Positions 15,751 to 26,400 of a stretch of DNA of 64,000 nucleotides are shown here, in pieces. Made by a program: the position numbers and the translations under genes. The notes under the pieces were generated by a model. The model did not search any database. It was not told where the DNA came from and worked only from the letters and a program-made list of their open reading frames with translations. Origin of the DNA: a virus; the IMG/VR virus record IMGVR_UViG_3300044712_000264, positions 1 to 64,000 of that record. One strand, written 5' to 3'. Numbering within the stretch: the stretch's first letter is position 1; each line of letters opens with the position of its first letter.

Positions 15751-17031
15751 ATGGCAACCAATATTCCGTATGGATCAGCCCTTGCAATCAAGTTGCAGAG
15801 TGCTGGTCTTTTTGCTGCAAACATGCAGCGCAACACGACGCTCAACCGTCTCACAGGCAAGTTTCCACAGCAAGCCGACGCAGAGAGCACGATCCGCAGC
15901 CAGTCCAGCAACGAGATGCCCATCGTTCGCTGCATGGACTTGCAAAAAACTGCGGGTGACGAGATCACGTTTGACCTGATTAACCCCATGGGTGGCAAGC
16001 CCATCATGGGTTCTCGCATGGCCGAGGGCTTGGGACGCAGCATGTCCTTCAGCCAAGACCGTCTGCGCATCAACCAGGCGCGTTACCCCATCTCTGCTGG
16101 CGACACCATGACGCAGCAACGTACACCGCATGAGCTGCGCAAGCTGGCACGTGCGTTGGGAGAAAACTACATGAACCGCTTGAGCGATCAGTTGATTCTG
16201 ACGCATTTGGCCGGTGCGCGTGGTTTCCACAACAACATCGAGTGGGCATTGCCGCCGGCGTCCGATCCTGATTTTGCTGAAATTGCTGTGAACCCGGTCA
16301 AGGCTCCTACCAAGAACCGCCACTTCATCAGCACTGGGAGCGGCATTGAAACAGTCAAAGCATCCGGTAACGAAATCACCATCGCTACAACCGATGTCAT
16401 GAATTCTGACCTGATTGATGCCCTGCGCACCACGCTTGATGGCATGGCAGTTCCTCCCCCTCCTGTGATTTTCGAGGGTGACAAGATGGCTAGCGACTCA
16501 CCGTTGCGCGTGTTGCTGGTATCGAGTGAGCAATACACCTCCATTCTGCAATCTAACTCCGGCTCCTTCCGCACGTTTCAGGCAAACGCCATGGCACGCT
16601 CGCAGCAAGCCGGGCAGAACCCGCTCTTCATGGGTGAGGCTGGACTGTGGAATGGTATTTTGATCGTCAAGATGCCCAAGCCAATTCGCTTCTACGCTGG
16701 CGACTCTCTGCGTTGGTGCGCAAGCTACACCAGCGAGACGGAGACCACTACGGACTTGATCCCTGCCGGTTTCAGCACTACTCACGCAGTGGATCGCGCT
16801 ATTCTGCTGGGTGGACAAGCACTGGCCGAGGCATGGGGCAAGCACACCAAGTCGGGTTTCCCGTTCTTCTTCTCCGAGAAGGAGTTGGACCACGGCGACA
16901 AGCTGGAATTGCTGCTGGGTGCCATAAATGGCCGCTCGAAGATTCGCTTCGAGATTGACCATGGTGATACCAAGCAGTTCACCGACTACGGCGTGATTGC
17001 GATTGATACCGCTGTCAAGCTGCCCGCCTAA
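15751..17031 (+). CDS. Major capsid protein, N4-gp56 family
   Basis: 426 residues. Features of this HK97-fold subgroup: N-terminal ALAIKLQSAGLFAANMQRN, TAGDEITFDLINPMGGKPIMG, MSFSQDRLRINQARYPISAG, and the C-terminal TKQFTDYGVIAIDTAVKLPA. It forms the shell on the preceding scaffold. A GGAG-type site (CTGGAG) lies ~7 bases upstream. Confidence 0.93.
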   Translation: MATNIPYGSALAIKLQSAGLFAANMQRNTTLNRLTGKFPQQADAESTIRSQSSNEMPIVRCMDLQKTAGDEITFDLINPMGGKPIMGSRMAEGLGRSMSFSQDRLRINQARYPISAGDTMTQQRTPHELRKLARALGENYMNRLSDQLILTHLAGARGFHNNIEWALPPASDPDFAEIAVNPVKAPTKNRHFISTGSGIETVKASGNEITIATTDVMNSDLIDALRTTLDGMAVPPPPVIFEGDKMASDSPLRVLLVSSEQYTSILQSNSGSFRTFQANAMARSQQAGQNPLFMGEAGLWNGILIVKMPKPIRFYAGDSLRWCASYTSETETTTDLIPAGFSTTHAVDRAILLGGQALAEAWGKHTKSGFPFFFSEKELDHGDKLELLLGAINGRSKIRFEIDHGDTKQFTDYGVIAIDTAVKLPA

Positions 17032-17052
17032 CCCTTAACGGAGGATAACAAA

Positions 17053-17538
17053 ATGGCAACTACCTTTACCCGCAAGCAGCTGGCATCACAGCAGCAATTC
17101 GGCGGCACGCCTTACGGCAATCTGTCTGTTTTGCAATTCAACGTCACTACAAACTCTAGTGGCGTGTGGACAAACGGCGACGGTGCAGCCGCCCCCACGG
17201 CAGCTGATGAACTGCTGATTGGCATCCTGCCCGCAGGATTCCAGTTGCAGGATGCGCTGATGATTGTGTCCAACGCATTCACAGCAGCCACAGCCGCCAA
17301 GGTGGGATTCCGCTATGTCGATGGTGTTGACGTGACGGCAGTACCGCAGGATGCCGACTACTTCACAGCATCTTTGGTGCTGAATGCAGTAGGCCGCTAT
17401 CGCGCTGACAACACCGCTGTGGCACCTGTAACGCTGCCGAAAGCTGCGTACCTTGTGCTTGACTGGGATACCGCCACCAACGACTCCGTGGGCGTGCTGG
17501 ATGTTCTGGTGTATGGCGTTCTGACTGGCGCTCCCTAA
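17053..17538 (+). CDS. Putative head decoration protein
   Basis: 161 residues; GGAGG upstream (AACGGAGGATAAC). Beta-rich, few charges, with a central LQDALMIVSNAFTAATAAKVGF segment. A small abundant protein just after the major capsid gene is commonly the head decoration or stabilising protein. The role is inferred from position. Confidence 0.65.
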   Translation: MATTFTRKQLASQQQFGGTPYGNLSVLQFNVTTNSSGVWTNGDGAAAPTAADELLIGILPAGFQLQDALMIVSNAFTAATAAKVGFRYVDGVDVTAVPQDADYFTASLVLNAVGRYRADNTAVAPVTLPKAAYLVLDWDTATNDSVGVLDVLVYGVLTGAP

Positions 17539-17557
17539 GCGCAAGGGGGACACAGCA

Positions 17558-17926
17558 ATGGATCACGTATCAGTCAAGTACATCGGCAAGCGTGCGCAGT
17601 ATGTTGATGGCGCTTTTGGGACTCGCATTCTGTTCAATCAGGGTGAGTCCCGCTTAGTCCCAGCAGACAAAGCACGTCTGATGCTCAAGCACCCGGACGT
17701 TTACGTCCTAGGCGTAGCTGATGCGCCCATTGCTGTTGTCCCAGCTACCAAAACGGAGGCCGATGACACGCAAGATTTGCGCGATGCGGTTTCCGCTATG
17801 AGCGACAAAGACTCGCTCTCAGATTTTGCTCAAATGAAGTACGGCATCAAGCTGGACAAGCGTAAGAGCATTGATGACCTTCGCTTTCAGGCCATCGGCT
17901 TGATCGACCAGTACGGCGCGAACTAG
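17558..17926 (+). CDS. Hypothetical head-associated protein
   Basis: 122 residues. The N-terminal ~60 residues (VSVKYIGKRAQYVDGAFGTR) look like a small beta domain; the remainder is helical (KMDDLR-type ending KRKSIDDLRFQAIGLIDQYG). Many phages have such a protein between capsid and connector genes. Not recognised further. Confidence 0.65.
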   Translation: MDHVSVKYIGKRAQYVDGAFGTRILFNQGESRLVPADKARLMLKHPDVYVLGVADAPIAVVPATKTEADDTQDLRDAVSAMSDKDSLSDFAQMKYGIKLDKRKSIDDLRFQAIGLIDQYGAN

Positions 17927-17935
17927 GCCAGTGCC

Positions 17936-18598
17936 ATGACGCAAGAAGAGCTGATTGCAATTTTCAGGCGTGACACGGATGACCTTGTCGCGCCATATCT
18001 CTCGTCTGATGCGTCAATCATTCAGTGGCTGGCAGAGGCAGAGCAAGAGGCTGCAATCCGGGCGCGGTTAATCCATGACGTATCCACCGCTGCCGTGTGT
18101 CGGATCAACGTCATTTCTCCAACATCAACATACAACCTGCACCCGGCAATTATTGAAATGTCCAGGGCAGCATTTACGCCTGCTGGTTCTACGACTGAGA
18201 CAGAGCTATATCTCACAGACACCGTAGAGCAAGACAGGATGTTTCCTGGTTGGCGCACGACGATAGACACGCCACGGCAGGCCATCCAGACAGACACGCA
18301 ATTGCGCCTGTGCTGCATACCTGGCAATGATGGCGTTATCGCGCTTGAGGCATACCGGCTTCCGCTGTCAGATCCTGATGATTCGTGGGAGCCTGAGATT
18401 GCCGCTATCCATCATCGGCATCTAGTCCTATGGGCGCTTTACCGCTGCTACAGCAGACCAGACGAAGAGCTGTTTAACCAAAAGAAGTCGGACGTTGCGT
18501 TACTGGATTTCACCCGCGTGTTTGGCCTTCGACCAGAAACCAATATGCGGCGTGACTCCCAGGCGAATAGGCCGCTTTTCAATAAGGCGGTGTGGTAG
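17936..18598 (+). CDS. Head-tail connector (adaptor) protein
   Basis: 220 residues. The N-terminal helix bundle (MTQEELIAIFRRDTDD, WLAEAEQEAAIRARLI) and the helical HRHLVLWALYRCYSRPDEE with downstream basic C-terminus match adaptor proteins that bind under the portal in short-tailed phages. The order capsid, decoration, connector, tail supports it. Confidence 0.72.
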   Translation: MTQEELIAIFRRDTDDLVAPYLSSDASIIQWLAEAEQEAAIRARLIHDVSTAAVCRINVISPTSTYNLHPAIIEMSRAAFTPAGSTTETELYLTDTVEQDRMFPGWRTTIDTPRQAIQTDTQLRLCCIPGNDGVIALEAYRLPLSDPDDSWEPEIAAIHHRHLVLWALYRCYSRPDEELFNQKKSDVALLDFTRVFGLRPETNMRRDSQANRPLFNKAVW

Positions 18599-18874
18599 AT
18601 GAGCAGCCCCTTCAAAAAAGACCCCGACGCTGTCCTCGACTACACATTCAACTGGGGTTCCTGGCTGACTGATGCCGAGGATGTCATCGACACAGTCGAG
18701 TGGATCCCTGACGAAGGGTTGACGGTAGCCAACTCCACATACACCTCAACGACCGCCACTGCGTTCGTCTCGGGTGGGGCTGTCGGGGACACGCTCAAGC
18801 TCACATGCCGCATCACAACGCTGGGAGGTCGCACTGATGACCGGACCATCACCCTCAAGATCGTTGACCGTTAA
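18599..18874 (+). CDS. Fiber-tail adaptor-like small protein
   Basis: 91 residues, starting one base after the previous stop. DYTFNWGSWLTDAEDVIDTVEW then a Thr-rich Ig-like strand series ending TDDRTITLKIVDR. This matches small phage proteins that link tail hub to fibres, a family I recall from podovirus and siphovirus tail clusters. Confidence 0.72.
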   Translation: MSSPFKKDPDAVLDYTFNWGSWLTDAEDVIDTVEWIPDEGLTVANSTYTSTTATAFVSGGAVGDTLKLTCRITTLGGRTDDRTITLKIVDR

Positions 18875-18885
18875 AGGAACCGCAA

Positions 18886-19350
18886 ATGGCCCTCACAACT
18901 TGCATATCCCCCGCCTTCAAAGCTGCGCTGCTGGCAATGACACCACATACCGCGTCAGATACCTACAAATTCGTACTCATTAAGTCTGGGCACGCCGGTA
19001 CATATGACACCACACTGACCGCAGGCGGCACGCCGGGCACAGGCACGCCCAGCACGTCGAATATCGGCACGGACGAGATTACGCCATCCGGGTCTTATTC
19101 GTCCGGGGGGATCACGATGACTGGATTCAGCGCCTCCCTACAGGGTGCTACGGGGTGCCTCGACTTCACCATCCCTGATGTGACCTCCGCGACCATCAGC
19201 GCAGTGGGCGGCGTGATTGTCAACTCCAGCCGCAGTAACGCGGTGGTGGCGATCATGGACTTCGGCGGGACAGTCACCAGCACCAACGGCACGTTCTCAT
19301 GCGTGGAGCCTGCCGTCGGTGCTACCACGTCGATGATCCGTTTCGCGTGA
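18886..19350 (+). CDS. Tail/adhesion protein, paralogue of the gene at 22987
   Basis: 154 residues. The pattern FKAALL...YKFVLIKSG...YDTTLT...TDEITPSGSYSSGGITMTG, then a beta-rich C-terminus, is shared with the 22987-23415 product (SFKVMLL...TNEVTGSGYSAGG). It is probably a short tail component that presents or trims fibres. Confidence 0.62.
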   Translation: MALTTCISPAFKAALLAMTPHTASDTYKFVLIKSGHAGTYDTTLTAGGTPGTGTPSTSNIGTDEITPSGSYSSGGITMTGFSASLQGATGCLDFTIPDVTSATISAVGGVIVNSSRSNAVVAIMDFGGTVTSTNGTFSCVEPAVGATTSMIRFA

Positions 19351-19357
19351 TGGTGCG

Positions 19358-20251
19358 ATGGCAGCACTTTCTGGCACAGTTAAGGACAGCAACAATGCGA
19401 ACGCCGCACGGCTAGTGCGCGTCTATCGGCGCGATTCTGGCTCGCATGTCGGCACAGTGGTATCTGACGGCACCACTGGCGCGTGGAGCGTAACGACGGC
19501 GGATACGACGGAGCACTTCGCCATCGTGCATGACGGGACTGTAGACGACGCCAACGTGCTCGCCGTCTCCTTGTTGCTGCACGGGGACGGGGCGAATAAC
19601 TCAACGGTGTTTACTGACATTAGCAAAGGGAAAGTGCTCACCCCCTACGGCGGTGCAAAGATAAGCACAACGCAGAGTAAGTTCGGCGGGTCCAGCATGT
19701 ATTTTGACGGGGCTGGTGACTACATAGGAGCGCCATCTGCCTCGGACCTCATATTCGGCTCAGGAGCCTTCACAGTAGAGTTATTTTTTTACAGGGCGGG
19801 GGCCGGGGATCAGTCGTACATGGAAACGCTTATTGATTTCCGCGCTTCCGACACCAACTCAACCGCATTTAGTGTGGGCACAAAAAGCACAGGGGATGTG
19901 GGTACATACGGCTACCCGACAGGGAGCTCGTGGACTGCGCGGGGGACATTCACGGCGAACGCCTGGAACCATATTGCGGTCGTATCCACAGGATCGACAG
20001 GCTATTTCTTCCTGAACGGCGTGCAGCAGTGGACAGGCTCTATGGGCTCCACTAACTACACCGAAGGCACCTTGAAAATAGGCGCAGCGGTATCGACAAC
20101 CTATACGTTCAATGGCTACGTCGACGAGGTTCGGGTAACCAAAGGTGTGGCGCGGTATACAGCGGACTTTACACCCCCCAATGCGGCGTTCTCCTTTGTA
20201 TCCGGCGGCACCAGTAACGCCATCATCTACGACAGGCTGGTGCCAGTATGA
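19358..20251 (+). CDS. LamG-type (concanavalin A-like) tail protein
   Basis: 297 residues. The N-terminal ~65 residues form a small beta domain with LVRVYRRDSGSHVGT and FAIVHDG, found in phage tail proteins. From ~70 on is a LamG domain: LLLHGDGANNSTVF, SSMYFDGAGDYI, FTVELFFY, WNHIAVV and VDEVRVTKGVARY. LamG domains bind polysaccharide, so adhesion to the host envelope is likely. Related LamG domains occur three more times in 23428-26919. Confidence 0.85.
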   Translation: MAALSGTVKDSNNANAARLVRVYRRDSGSHVGTVVSDGTTGAWSVTTADTTEHFAIVHDGTVDDANVLAVSLLLHGDGANNSTVFTDISKGKVLTPYGGAKISTTQSKFGGSSMYFDGAGDYIGAPSASDLIFGSGAFTVELFFYRAGAGDQSYMETLIDFRASDTNSTAFSVGTKSTGDVGTYGYPTGSSWTARGTFTANAWNHIAVVSTGSTGYFFLNGVQQWTGSMGSTNYTEGTLKIGAAVSTTYTFNGYVDEVRVTKGVARYTADFTPPNAAFSFVSGGTSNAIIYDRLVPV

Positions 20252-21231
20252 GTTACACGCCACCGAACGGGGATGCTGCGAACTTCTCCTTTTATGGGGC
20301 GAGTGCATACACCGCTCCAGCGGGGAATGCTGCGAATTTCACGTTCTTTGTGGCCGTTAATGCCTCCGTCAACCTGTCAGGTGCATCGGTAACATCCTCA
20401 GCCGGGGCGGTTGTCGCCAAAGGTTACGCCAACGCTGCGGCTGCGGGATCGTCGGTAGCGACGGGTGCAGGCGCGGTAGCCGCCCAAGGAACCGCCAGTA
20501 CCACGCTTTCCGGCGCGCAAGTCACAGCATCTGTAGGGGACATGTCGGCTCAGGGGGTGGAGATAGCCCTCGTGACAGGCTCTGAATGCGAGTCCGGCGC
20601 CGGTACGGTAACGGTTACCGGGGACGCAGCAGTACCTCTCCAGGGCACGGCGGCTACGGCAGCGGCGTATCCAGTATCCGCCCAGGCCGGAGCAGTTGGC
20701 ACCCTCACCGGCGCTGAGGCTGTAGCAGCGGTTGGCACCCTCACAGGATCGGGTACCGGATCAACATCCGTCACAGGCACAGAGGCCACCAGCTCGGCGG
20801 GCACGGTTACGGCGCAGGGCATTGCAGCCGCTGCGCCACCAGGCGTACAGACCCAGTCTGCAGCCGGCGCGCTAAGCGCTGTAGGCACAGCCAGCGTGAC
20901 GCTGCAGGACTCACAAGGCCAAACTGAGATCAGCGCAATGCTTGCGCTCGGTGAGGCGCGCGCGCTGCTGGCAGGTATCTCCGCAGCGGTTAGCGCAGGC
21001 TCAATGAGTGCCACCGGAGCGGCTCAGGCGCTGCTGGCCAGCATCGCCATCAGCTCGTCTGCTGGGCGGATAAACAGGTTCGACCCGGCTGCTGCGCGCA
21101 CTGCCGCCGTCCCACCAGAGTCGCGCAGGATGGTGGTTGCAGCAGAGCCAAGAACACTACTTGTCGCCGCAGAAAGCAGGACTGCACCTGTTTTGCGCGA
21201 ACACCGCACGCTGGTCGTGGCGGCAGCATAA
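20248..21231 (+). CDS. Ala/Thr-rich repeat protein of the tail cluster
   Basis: 327 residues, 4-base overlap with the LamG gene. Residues ~40-280 are degenerate ~20-residue repeats of the type hydrophobic-G-x-x-A-T-S-x-A-G-T-V-x-A-x-G. The C-terminus has tandem REHRTLVVAA-like units (ESRR, EPRT, ESRT, EHRT). Such low-charge repeat proteins occur in phage tail clusters and may form fibres or collars. Function not known. Confidence 0.65.
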   Translation: MSYTPPNGDAANFSFYGASAYTAPAGNAANFTFFVAVNASVNLSGASVTSSAGAVVAKGYANAAAAGSSVATGAGAVAAQGTASTTLSGAQVTASVGDMSAQGVEIALVTGSECESGAGTVTVTGDAAVPLQGTAATAAAYPVSAQAGAVGTLTGAEAVAAVGTLTGSGTGSTSVTGTEATSSAGTVTAQGIAAAAPPGVQTQSAAGALSAVGTASVTLQDSQGQTEISAMLALGEARALLAGISAAVSAGSMSATGAAQALLASIAISSSAGRINRFDPAAARTAAVPPESRRMVVAAEPRTLLVAAESRTAPVLREHRTLVVAAA

Positions 21232-21240
21232 GGGGAACTG

Positions 21241-22464
21241 ATGGACATCAAACAGTTCTCGGGCCTGGCAAACAAGGTAGCGCAAGAGGCCATCCCTCTA
21301 GGCGCCCTCACCGCTGCCACCAACACAGACATCGACAACGCCGGGAAACTGCGCCGCCGCCGTGGCACCACGCTCATAAGTGCCGGTGGGTTCCACAGCC
21401 TGTTCGCAGTCTCCGACACAGAAGGCTATGCCGTCAAAGATGGCGACCTGTGCCGGTTCTCGCAGTCCATGGCCCTAGACGTCATCGCCCAAGGAGTCGG
21501 TGACGACCCGTTGTCTTACGTACGCGTGGGCGACCGCATCTACGCCAAATCCCGCACCCAGGCGCTGACATTCGCGGCACAGGGCATGGCCCAACAGTGG
21601 GGTGTCCCGCTCGTCCCTGGGTTCGCCGTCGCCCCCATAGGCAGCGCAACAGTCAGCGCACGTCTGGTGGCCTTGACGTACCGCAGGGACTCGGATGGGC
21701 TGGAAGGTGGTGTGGTCGACACCAGGATCGTCTACGGCGATGCGGTTGCGATCTCATCTATCCCGACAGTCTCAGGGCACACCGCTTCGATCTACATGAC
21801 GGCCCCGAATGGCGAAACGCTGCTGCTGGCGGCGGAAGGAGTCATCGGCGCCATCAATGTGTACCCGGACGCCATCAGGGACGTACCGCTGCGCACACTG
21901 AACAAGACGCCGCCGACTGGTCCTGGCCCGCTTGCGTGGCTATTCGGGCGGATTCTGCTGGCCGACGGCAATGTGCTGTGGGAGACGGACCCGTACCAGT
22001 ACGAGCTGGTGGACGCCGTCGGAGGGTACAAGCTGCTGGAGTCCGAGATCACATTCCTCGGAGGCGTCAGCGATGGCGTGTTCATCGGCACACAGACGGG
22101 CGTGTTCTTCATGGGCGGCACGTTCGACGCAGCGCAACTAACACGGGTATCCACTCGCCGCGCTCCGAACCAACAACCACAGCAGATCGACATGTCTGAC
22201 GTGCTCAAAGGCGACGCCCCCGGCGTTGGCGTCCTCTTCCTCACCGATGGAGGTGTGTGCGTCGGTATGCCGGGAGGTCAGCTGGTGAATCTGACCAACA
22301 AGATTTTTGAATTTCCAAAGGCCGAGTCCATGAGCGTGATGGTGCGCGCACAGGACGGCATGAACCAGTTTGTTGGGGTGGCATCACACCCCGGATCACC
22401 TACCGGCTCCGCACGGTTTGGCGATTTTGTTGATGCGGAGATTGTCAGATTTAGGGGTAATTGA
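21241..22464 (+). CDS. Tail hub / DNA stabilisation-like beta-propeller protein
   Basis: 407 residues. MDIKQFSGLANKVAQEAIP, then NTDIDNAGKLRRRRGTTLI, followed by repeated beta-blades (FHSLFAV, VRVGDRIYAKS, GRILLADGNVLWETDP, GVFIGTQTGVFFMGG). The N-terminal pattern is that of podovirus proteins that plug the connector and hold packaged DNA. Similarity to P22 gp10-type proteins is my inference from architecture. Confidence 0.65.
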   Translation: MDIKQFSGLANKVAQEAIPLGALTAATNTDIDNAGKLRRRRGTTLISAGGFHSLFAVSDTEGYAVKDGDLCRFSQSMALDVIAQGVGDDPLSYVRVGDRIYAKSRTQALTFAAQGMAQQWGVPLVPGFAVAPIGSATVSARLVALTYRRDSDGLEGGVVDTRIVYGDAVAISSIPTVSGHTASIYMTAPNGETLLLAAEGVIGAINVYPDAIRDVPLRTLNKTPPTGPGPLAWLFGRILLADGNVLWETDPYQYELVDAVGGYKLLESEITFLGGVSDGVFIGTQTGVFFMGGTFDAAQLTRVSTRRAPNQQPQQIDMSDVLKGDAPGVGVLFLTDGGVCVGMPGGQLVNLTNKIFEFPKAESMSVMVRAQDGMNQFVGVASHPGSPTGSARFGDFVDAEIVRFRGN

Positions 22465-22465
22465 A

Positions 22466-22975
22466 ATGCATTGTGATAACGAGACACGTCTGGCAATGTC
22501 AGGCAAATACATCGGCCAGATCATCCGTAAGGGTGAGGTCATCGACCAGTTCGAGTTCGACAACCTAGTCGTCGATCAGGGTCTGAACTACGCGCTCAAT
22601 GCGTCGTTCGGTCAAACCTCGGCGCTGAGCAGCTGGTACATCGGTCTGTTCGAGGGTAACTACACCCCTGTGGCTGGAGTGACTGCAGCGACCATTGCCG
22701 GGCTGGCGACAGAGACTACGGCCTACACCTCGGGCACACGCCCCGCGTGGACCACGGTGTCGGCTACTGCCAAGTCACTCACCAACGGCGCCAGTCGTGC
22801 GAGCTTCACGTTCAACGCCACGAAGACGATCTACGGAGCATTCTTGGTTTCCAGCAGCACCAAGAGCGGAACGAGCGGCACGCTGTTCAGTGCGGCACGC
22901 TTCACGACGGCTAAGACAGTCGATTCCGACGATGAGCTGCTCGTCACCTACGTTCTGACAGCAGCTGACGCATAA
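22466..22975 (+). CDS. Tail/adhesion protein
   Basis: 169 residues from ATG 22466; upstream in-frame sequence belongs to the preceding gene. An N-terminal FDNLVVDQGLNYALNASFG and WYIGLFEGNYTPVAG are typical of small phage fibre-associated proteins; the rest is a Thr/Ser-rich beta domain. It shares organisation with the genes at 18886 and 22987. Confidence 0.62.
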   Translation: MHCDNETRLAMSGKYIGQIIRKGEVIDQFEFDNLVVDQGLNYALNASFGQTSALSSWYIGLFEGNYTPVAGVTAATIAGLATETTAYTSGTRPAWTTVSATAKSLTNGASRASFTFNATKTIYGAFLVSSSTKSGTSGTLFSAARFTTAKTVDSDDELLVTYVLTAADA

Positions 22976-22986
22976 GGGAGCAACCC

Positions 22987-23415
22987 ATGGCATCAAGTGG
23001 ATTTGTATTCAACTCTGCCATGCGCGACGAAGCGCTTGGCAACATCACCTACAACAACGACTCCTTCAAGGTCATGCTGCTGACATCAACAGCGACGCCG
23101 AACAAGGATACGTGGACGCGGCGCAGCGATGTTACCAACGAGGTGACAGGCTCTGGATATAGCGCTGGGGGTACGGCCTGCACGGTTACGGTGGGGGCGA
23201 CAGACACCACCAATGACCGGGTGGACACTTCCCTCGGCGCTGTGACATGGCCAGCATCTACCATCACTGCCCGCTACGCGATTTACTACAAGACACGGGG
23301 TGGGGCGTCGAGCGCTGATGAGCTGATCGCGTGTGTGGATTTTGGGCAGGACGTGTCTACCATCTCTGACACGTTCAGCCTGACAGCCAGCACGCTGCGT
23401 AAGACCAACCCTTAA
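22987..23415 (+). CDS. Tail/adhesion protein, paralogue of the gene at 18886
   Basis: 142 residues. ITYNNDSFKVMLLTSTATPNK, TNEVTGSGYSAGGTACT and the beta-strand C-terminus (ADELIACVDFGQDVS) match the short virion proteins found beside fibre genes. The shared GYSAGG/SYSSGG signature suggests tandem duplication within the adhesion cluster. Confidence 0.62.
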   Translation: MASSGFVFNSAMRDEALGNITYNNDSFKVMLLTSTATPNKDTWTRRSDVTNEVTGSGYSAGGTACTVTVGATDTTNDRVDTSLGAVTWPASTITARYAIYYKTRGGASSADELIACVDFGQDVSTISDTFSLTASTLRKTNP

Positions 23416-23427
23416 CCGTAGAACGCA

Positions 23428-26400
23428 ATGGCTGACGGCGCGGTTGTAACGGTCCATGTTGTCTTGCTCCCAGGCGAGGCGCTCAATCTCGATCTATTCC
23501 ACACGGGGTTTAAGTACGGGAGCGACACATCGTGGTCGTTTAGCTGCGAGGACGAGGTAGGCTACGGCTACGCCACGGAGGACAGCGAAAGCGCGTATTT
23601 CCCTACGGGGGCCATGTTCCTGACGTACGGTGCCGCCAACGCAGACACCGTCCACAAGTTCGGGAGTACGTCTATTTTCTTTCCCGCCGGGGTGTATCAG
23701 GAGCTTCCGTCGGGGTCAGGGACCATCGCCGCGTATGCCGATTTCACTCTGGAGTTCTTTTTGAACTTCGCGTCCATGGCGAACGACACCTCCGTTATAG
23801 ATGGCAGCGGGGTGTACATATACGAGCGAAATGGCATCCTGTACACCCCGCCAGGGGTTTCCCCAGCTATGTCCACGGCCACGTGGTACCACGTGGCTGT
23901 CTGTCGGAAGGCGAACGTCATCCGGTACTTCCTGAATGGCGTAAAGTTTGCCGAAGGTGTAAGCACAGCCGCGCTGTCCATAACCCAATTCGGCGCTGTG
24001 GCGGTACGCGGGTCGTTCTACATCGACTCGGTTGGGTTTTCCAGCCACTACGGGCACTACGACGGCAGTGGGTTCATCGCCCCAATCCTACCGTTCTACA
24101 ACCCACCGTCATCGAGCGGCGTGCGCATGACGGTCATTTGTGCGTTCACCCCCGCTGAGGCGAGCGGATCGCGCATAACGCCAGCAGAGGCAGACGGACA
24201 GTGGGCGCGCACGGTCCTGCTACTTAGCGGCGGGGGCACGGTAGGGTCAAAGGCAATCGTGGACGCCAAAGGGCGGCTGATCTACAACCAGGCCGATACC
24301 GTGTACACGGACGCGCACAAGAAGTTCGCGCCCACAAGCCTGTATTTCAACGGCACCTCGGCCAAGCTGGCAATGGTCGCCGCGCGTAACCTGGACCTCG
24401 TTGACGGCGACTTCACTATCGAGTTCTGGATATACCCGACCAGGATACAGACCTCAGCGCTGATGGCCAAGTGGAACGGCAACGGCGTCAGCGCCCGGAG
24501 CTACGCCCTCTACATGACCGCAGAGGGGGTGATCAGCTTCAAGTTCTACGACGGCCCCTCCAACACCGATACCACTATCCTCAGTACAGAGGCACTGAGC
24601 GTCAACACGTTCTCGTTCGTGGCAGTCTGCCGCTATGGGGACGACTACCGCGTGTTTGTGAACGGCTCAAGCGGTCCGGTAGTGACTACGACCAAGACAC
24701 CGTACCGGTACACCTCCAGAACATACGGCGACAGCACGACCTGGGACACGCATGTAGTCATCGGGGCTGGGTCGGCTGACGGGTCAGGCCCCGGCGAATA
24801 TTTTCAGGGGTACCTTGAGGACTTCCGTGTCACTAACGGGTTTGCCCGATATACGACGGACCCTCACGCAGTGCCATCAACGGCTTTTCTCCCGCGCGGG
24901 TCGGGCAGCGACGGAGACCCATACTGGGGGCAAGTGGCGCTGCTGTGCCACTTCGATGAGCCGAATGGCGCGGTGTCGAACCTTCGGGATGCCAAAGGGC
25001 ACCCGCTGTACGCCTCCGGGGGGTACGTCACCAGTTTTGGGCTTTATGGCGGGAGTTTTTACGATGGCGGTGGAACGCTACGCACCCCATACGGGGCAGA
25101 GTTCGACCTCTCCATGGGTGACTTTACTATCGAGTTGTGGGGTGCCGAGCTAGCAACTGGCGTTGTCGCTGGGAATTCGTACAACCAGGGGTCTAAAGGC
25201 TGGCAGATTAGCGTAGATAAAAACGATGCCGACCCGGCGAATGAGAGGCTTCGGGGCTACCTGAAGTGGACGCAGTGGGACGAAAACGGCGTGCAGGACA
25301 TCGCCATCAGCACGCTGTACCCTTTCTACCACGACAATGTGTATGGTGGGGCAAAACGCTGGTGGCACATAGCCGTCGTGCGTAAAGACTACGACGTGAC
25401 GTTGTTTGTCGATGGGGTGGGGGCCACGACAGCTATCCCCCGGCTACCTGCGTACTCCGAGGCTGATGTGTACCTCTGTTCGTACCCAGGCAGTCGTGGC
25501 TTTGGCTACATTGACGAGCTGCGCTTCACACGTGCCGCCCGCTACCCGAGTACCGGCTACAAAGTTCCGGCTGGCAAGCTACCAGAGACAGCGTTCAGCT
25601 ACGGCGCGGCTGTATCCACGATTGTGCATAGCTTCATACCAGCCAGCGCAAAGTCTGCCGTGACCATAGATGGGGTAGTGGCGTCATTTGTACACTCGGT
25701 CATACCCCCGCTAATCATCGGTCAACCGTCGGCCTATGGCCCGACCATGGAGCATGCATACTCGCTGGTGGCACCGACCATCACCGGGGGGGAAGGCATC
25801 CCCGAGGATGTGGCGTTCTCTGTAGCTATCAACACCCGGCAGGCGCACAGCCATGCTCAGGTGTTCTATGTGGACGATACGGTTGTCGCGCAAGCAGCGA
25901 AAGGCGTTTCGATCCGGTTCGGGATTACGGACACTGCATCGGCGGCAATGTACTCTGTAGGGTTGACTGACGGTATTCAGGTGGGTGAAAGTGCCCCGCT
26001 GGTCACGTACAAAACGCGGGCTTTGGGCGAGGCGATAGACTTCGCGGATAGCACCCCAGTCGGCGTGGTTGGGGTCGTCATAGCTGTAGAACTTGCAGTC
26101 TCGGATGCCCCGGCGCCCGCATTCCACAAGCTGCTTACCCAGACACTGGCGGCGTCTGACACCGCACACACCCGGCAAACAACAGGTGCCACTGACTCCA
26201 TAGGGGTCAGTGCTGCGCCTGCTTACGCTGGGCACAAGACCGCTTCTGATGGTGTTGCATTCACATCGACTGTGGCACGCCGTGCTGGGTTCGTCACGAC
26301 GCTGGCAGAAACGGTCGAAGTCAGCGACGCACCGGCGACGGACGTGCTCCTGTACGCGACGGTTAGCGAGGACGTGGCCCTGGCCGATGCACCTGCGCAG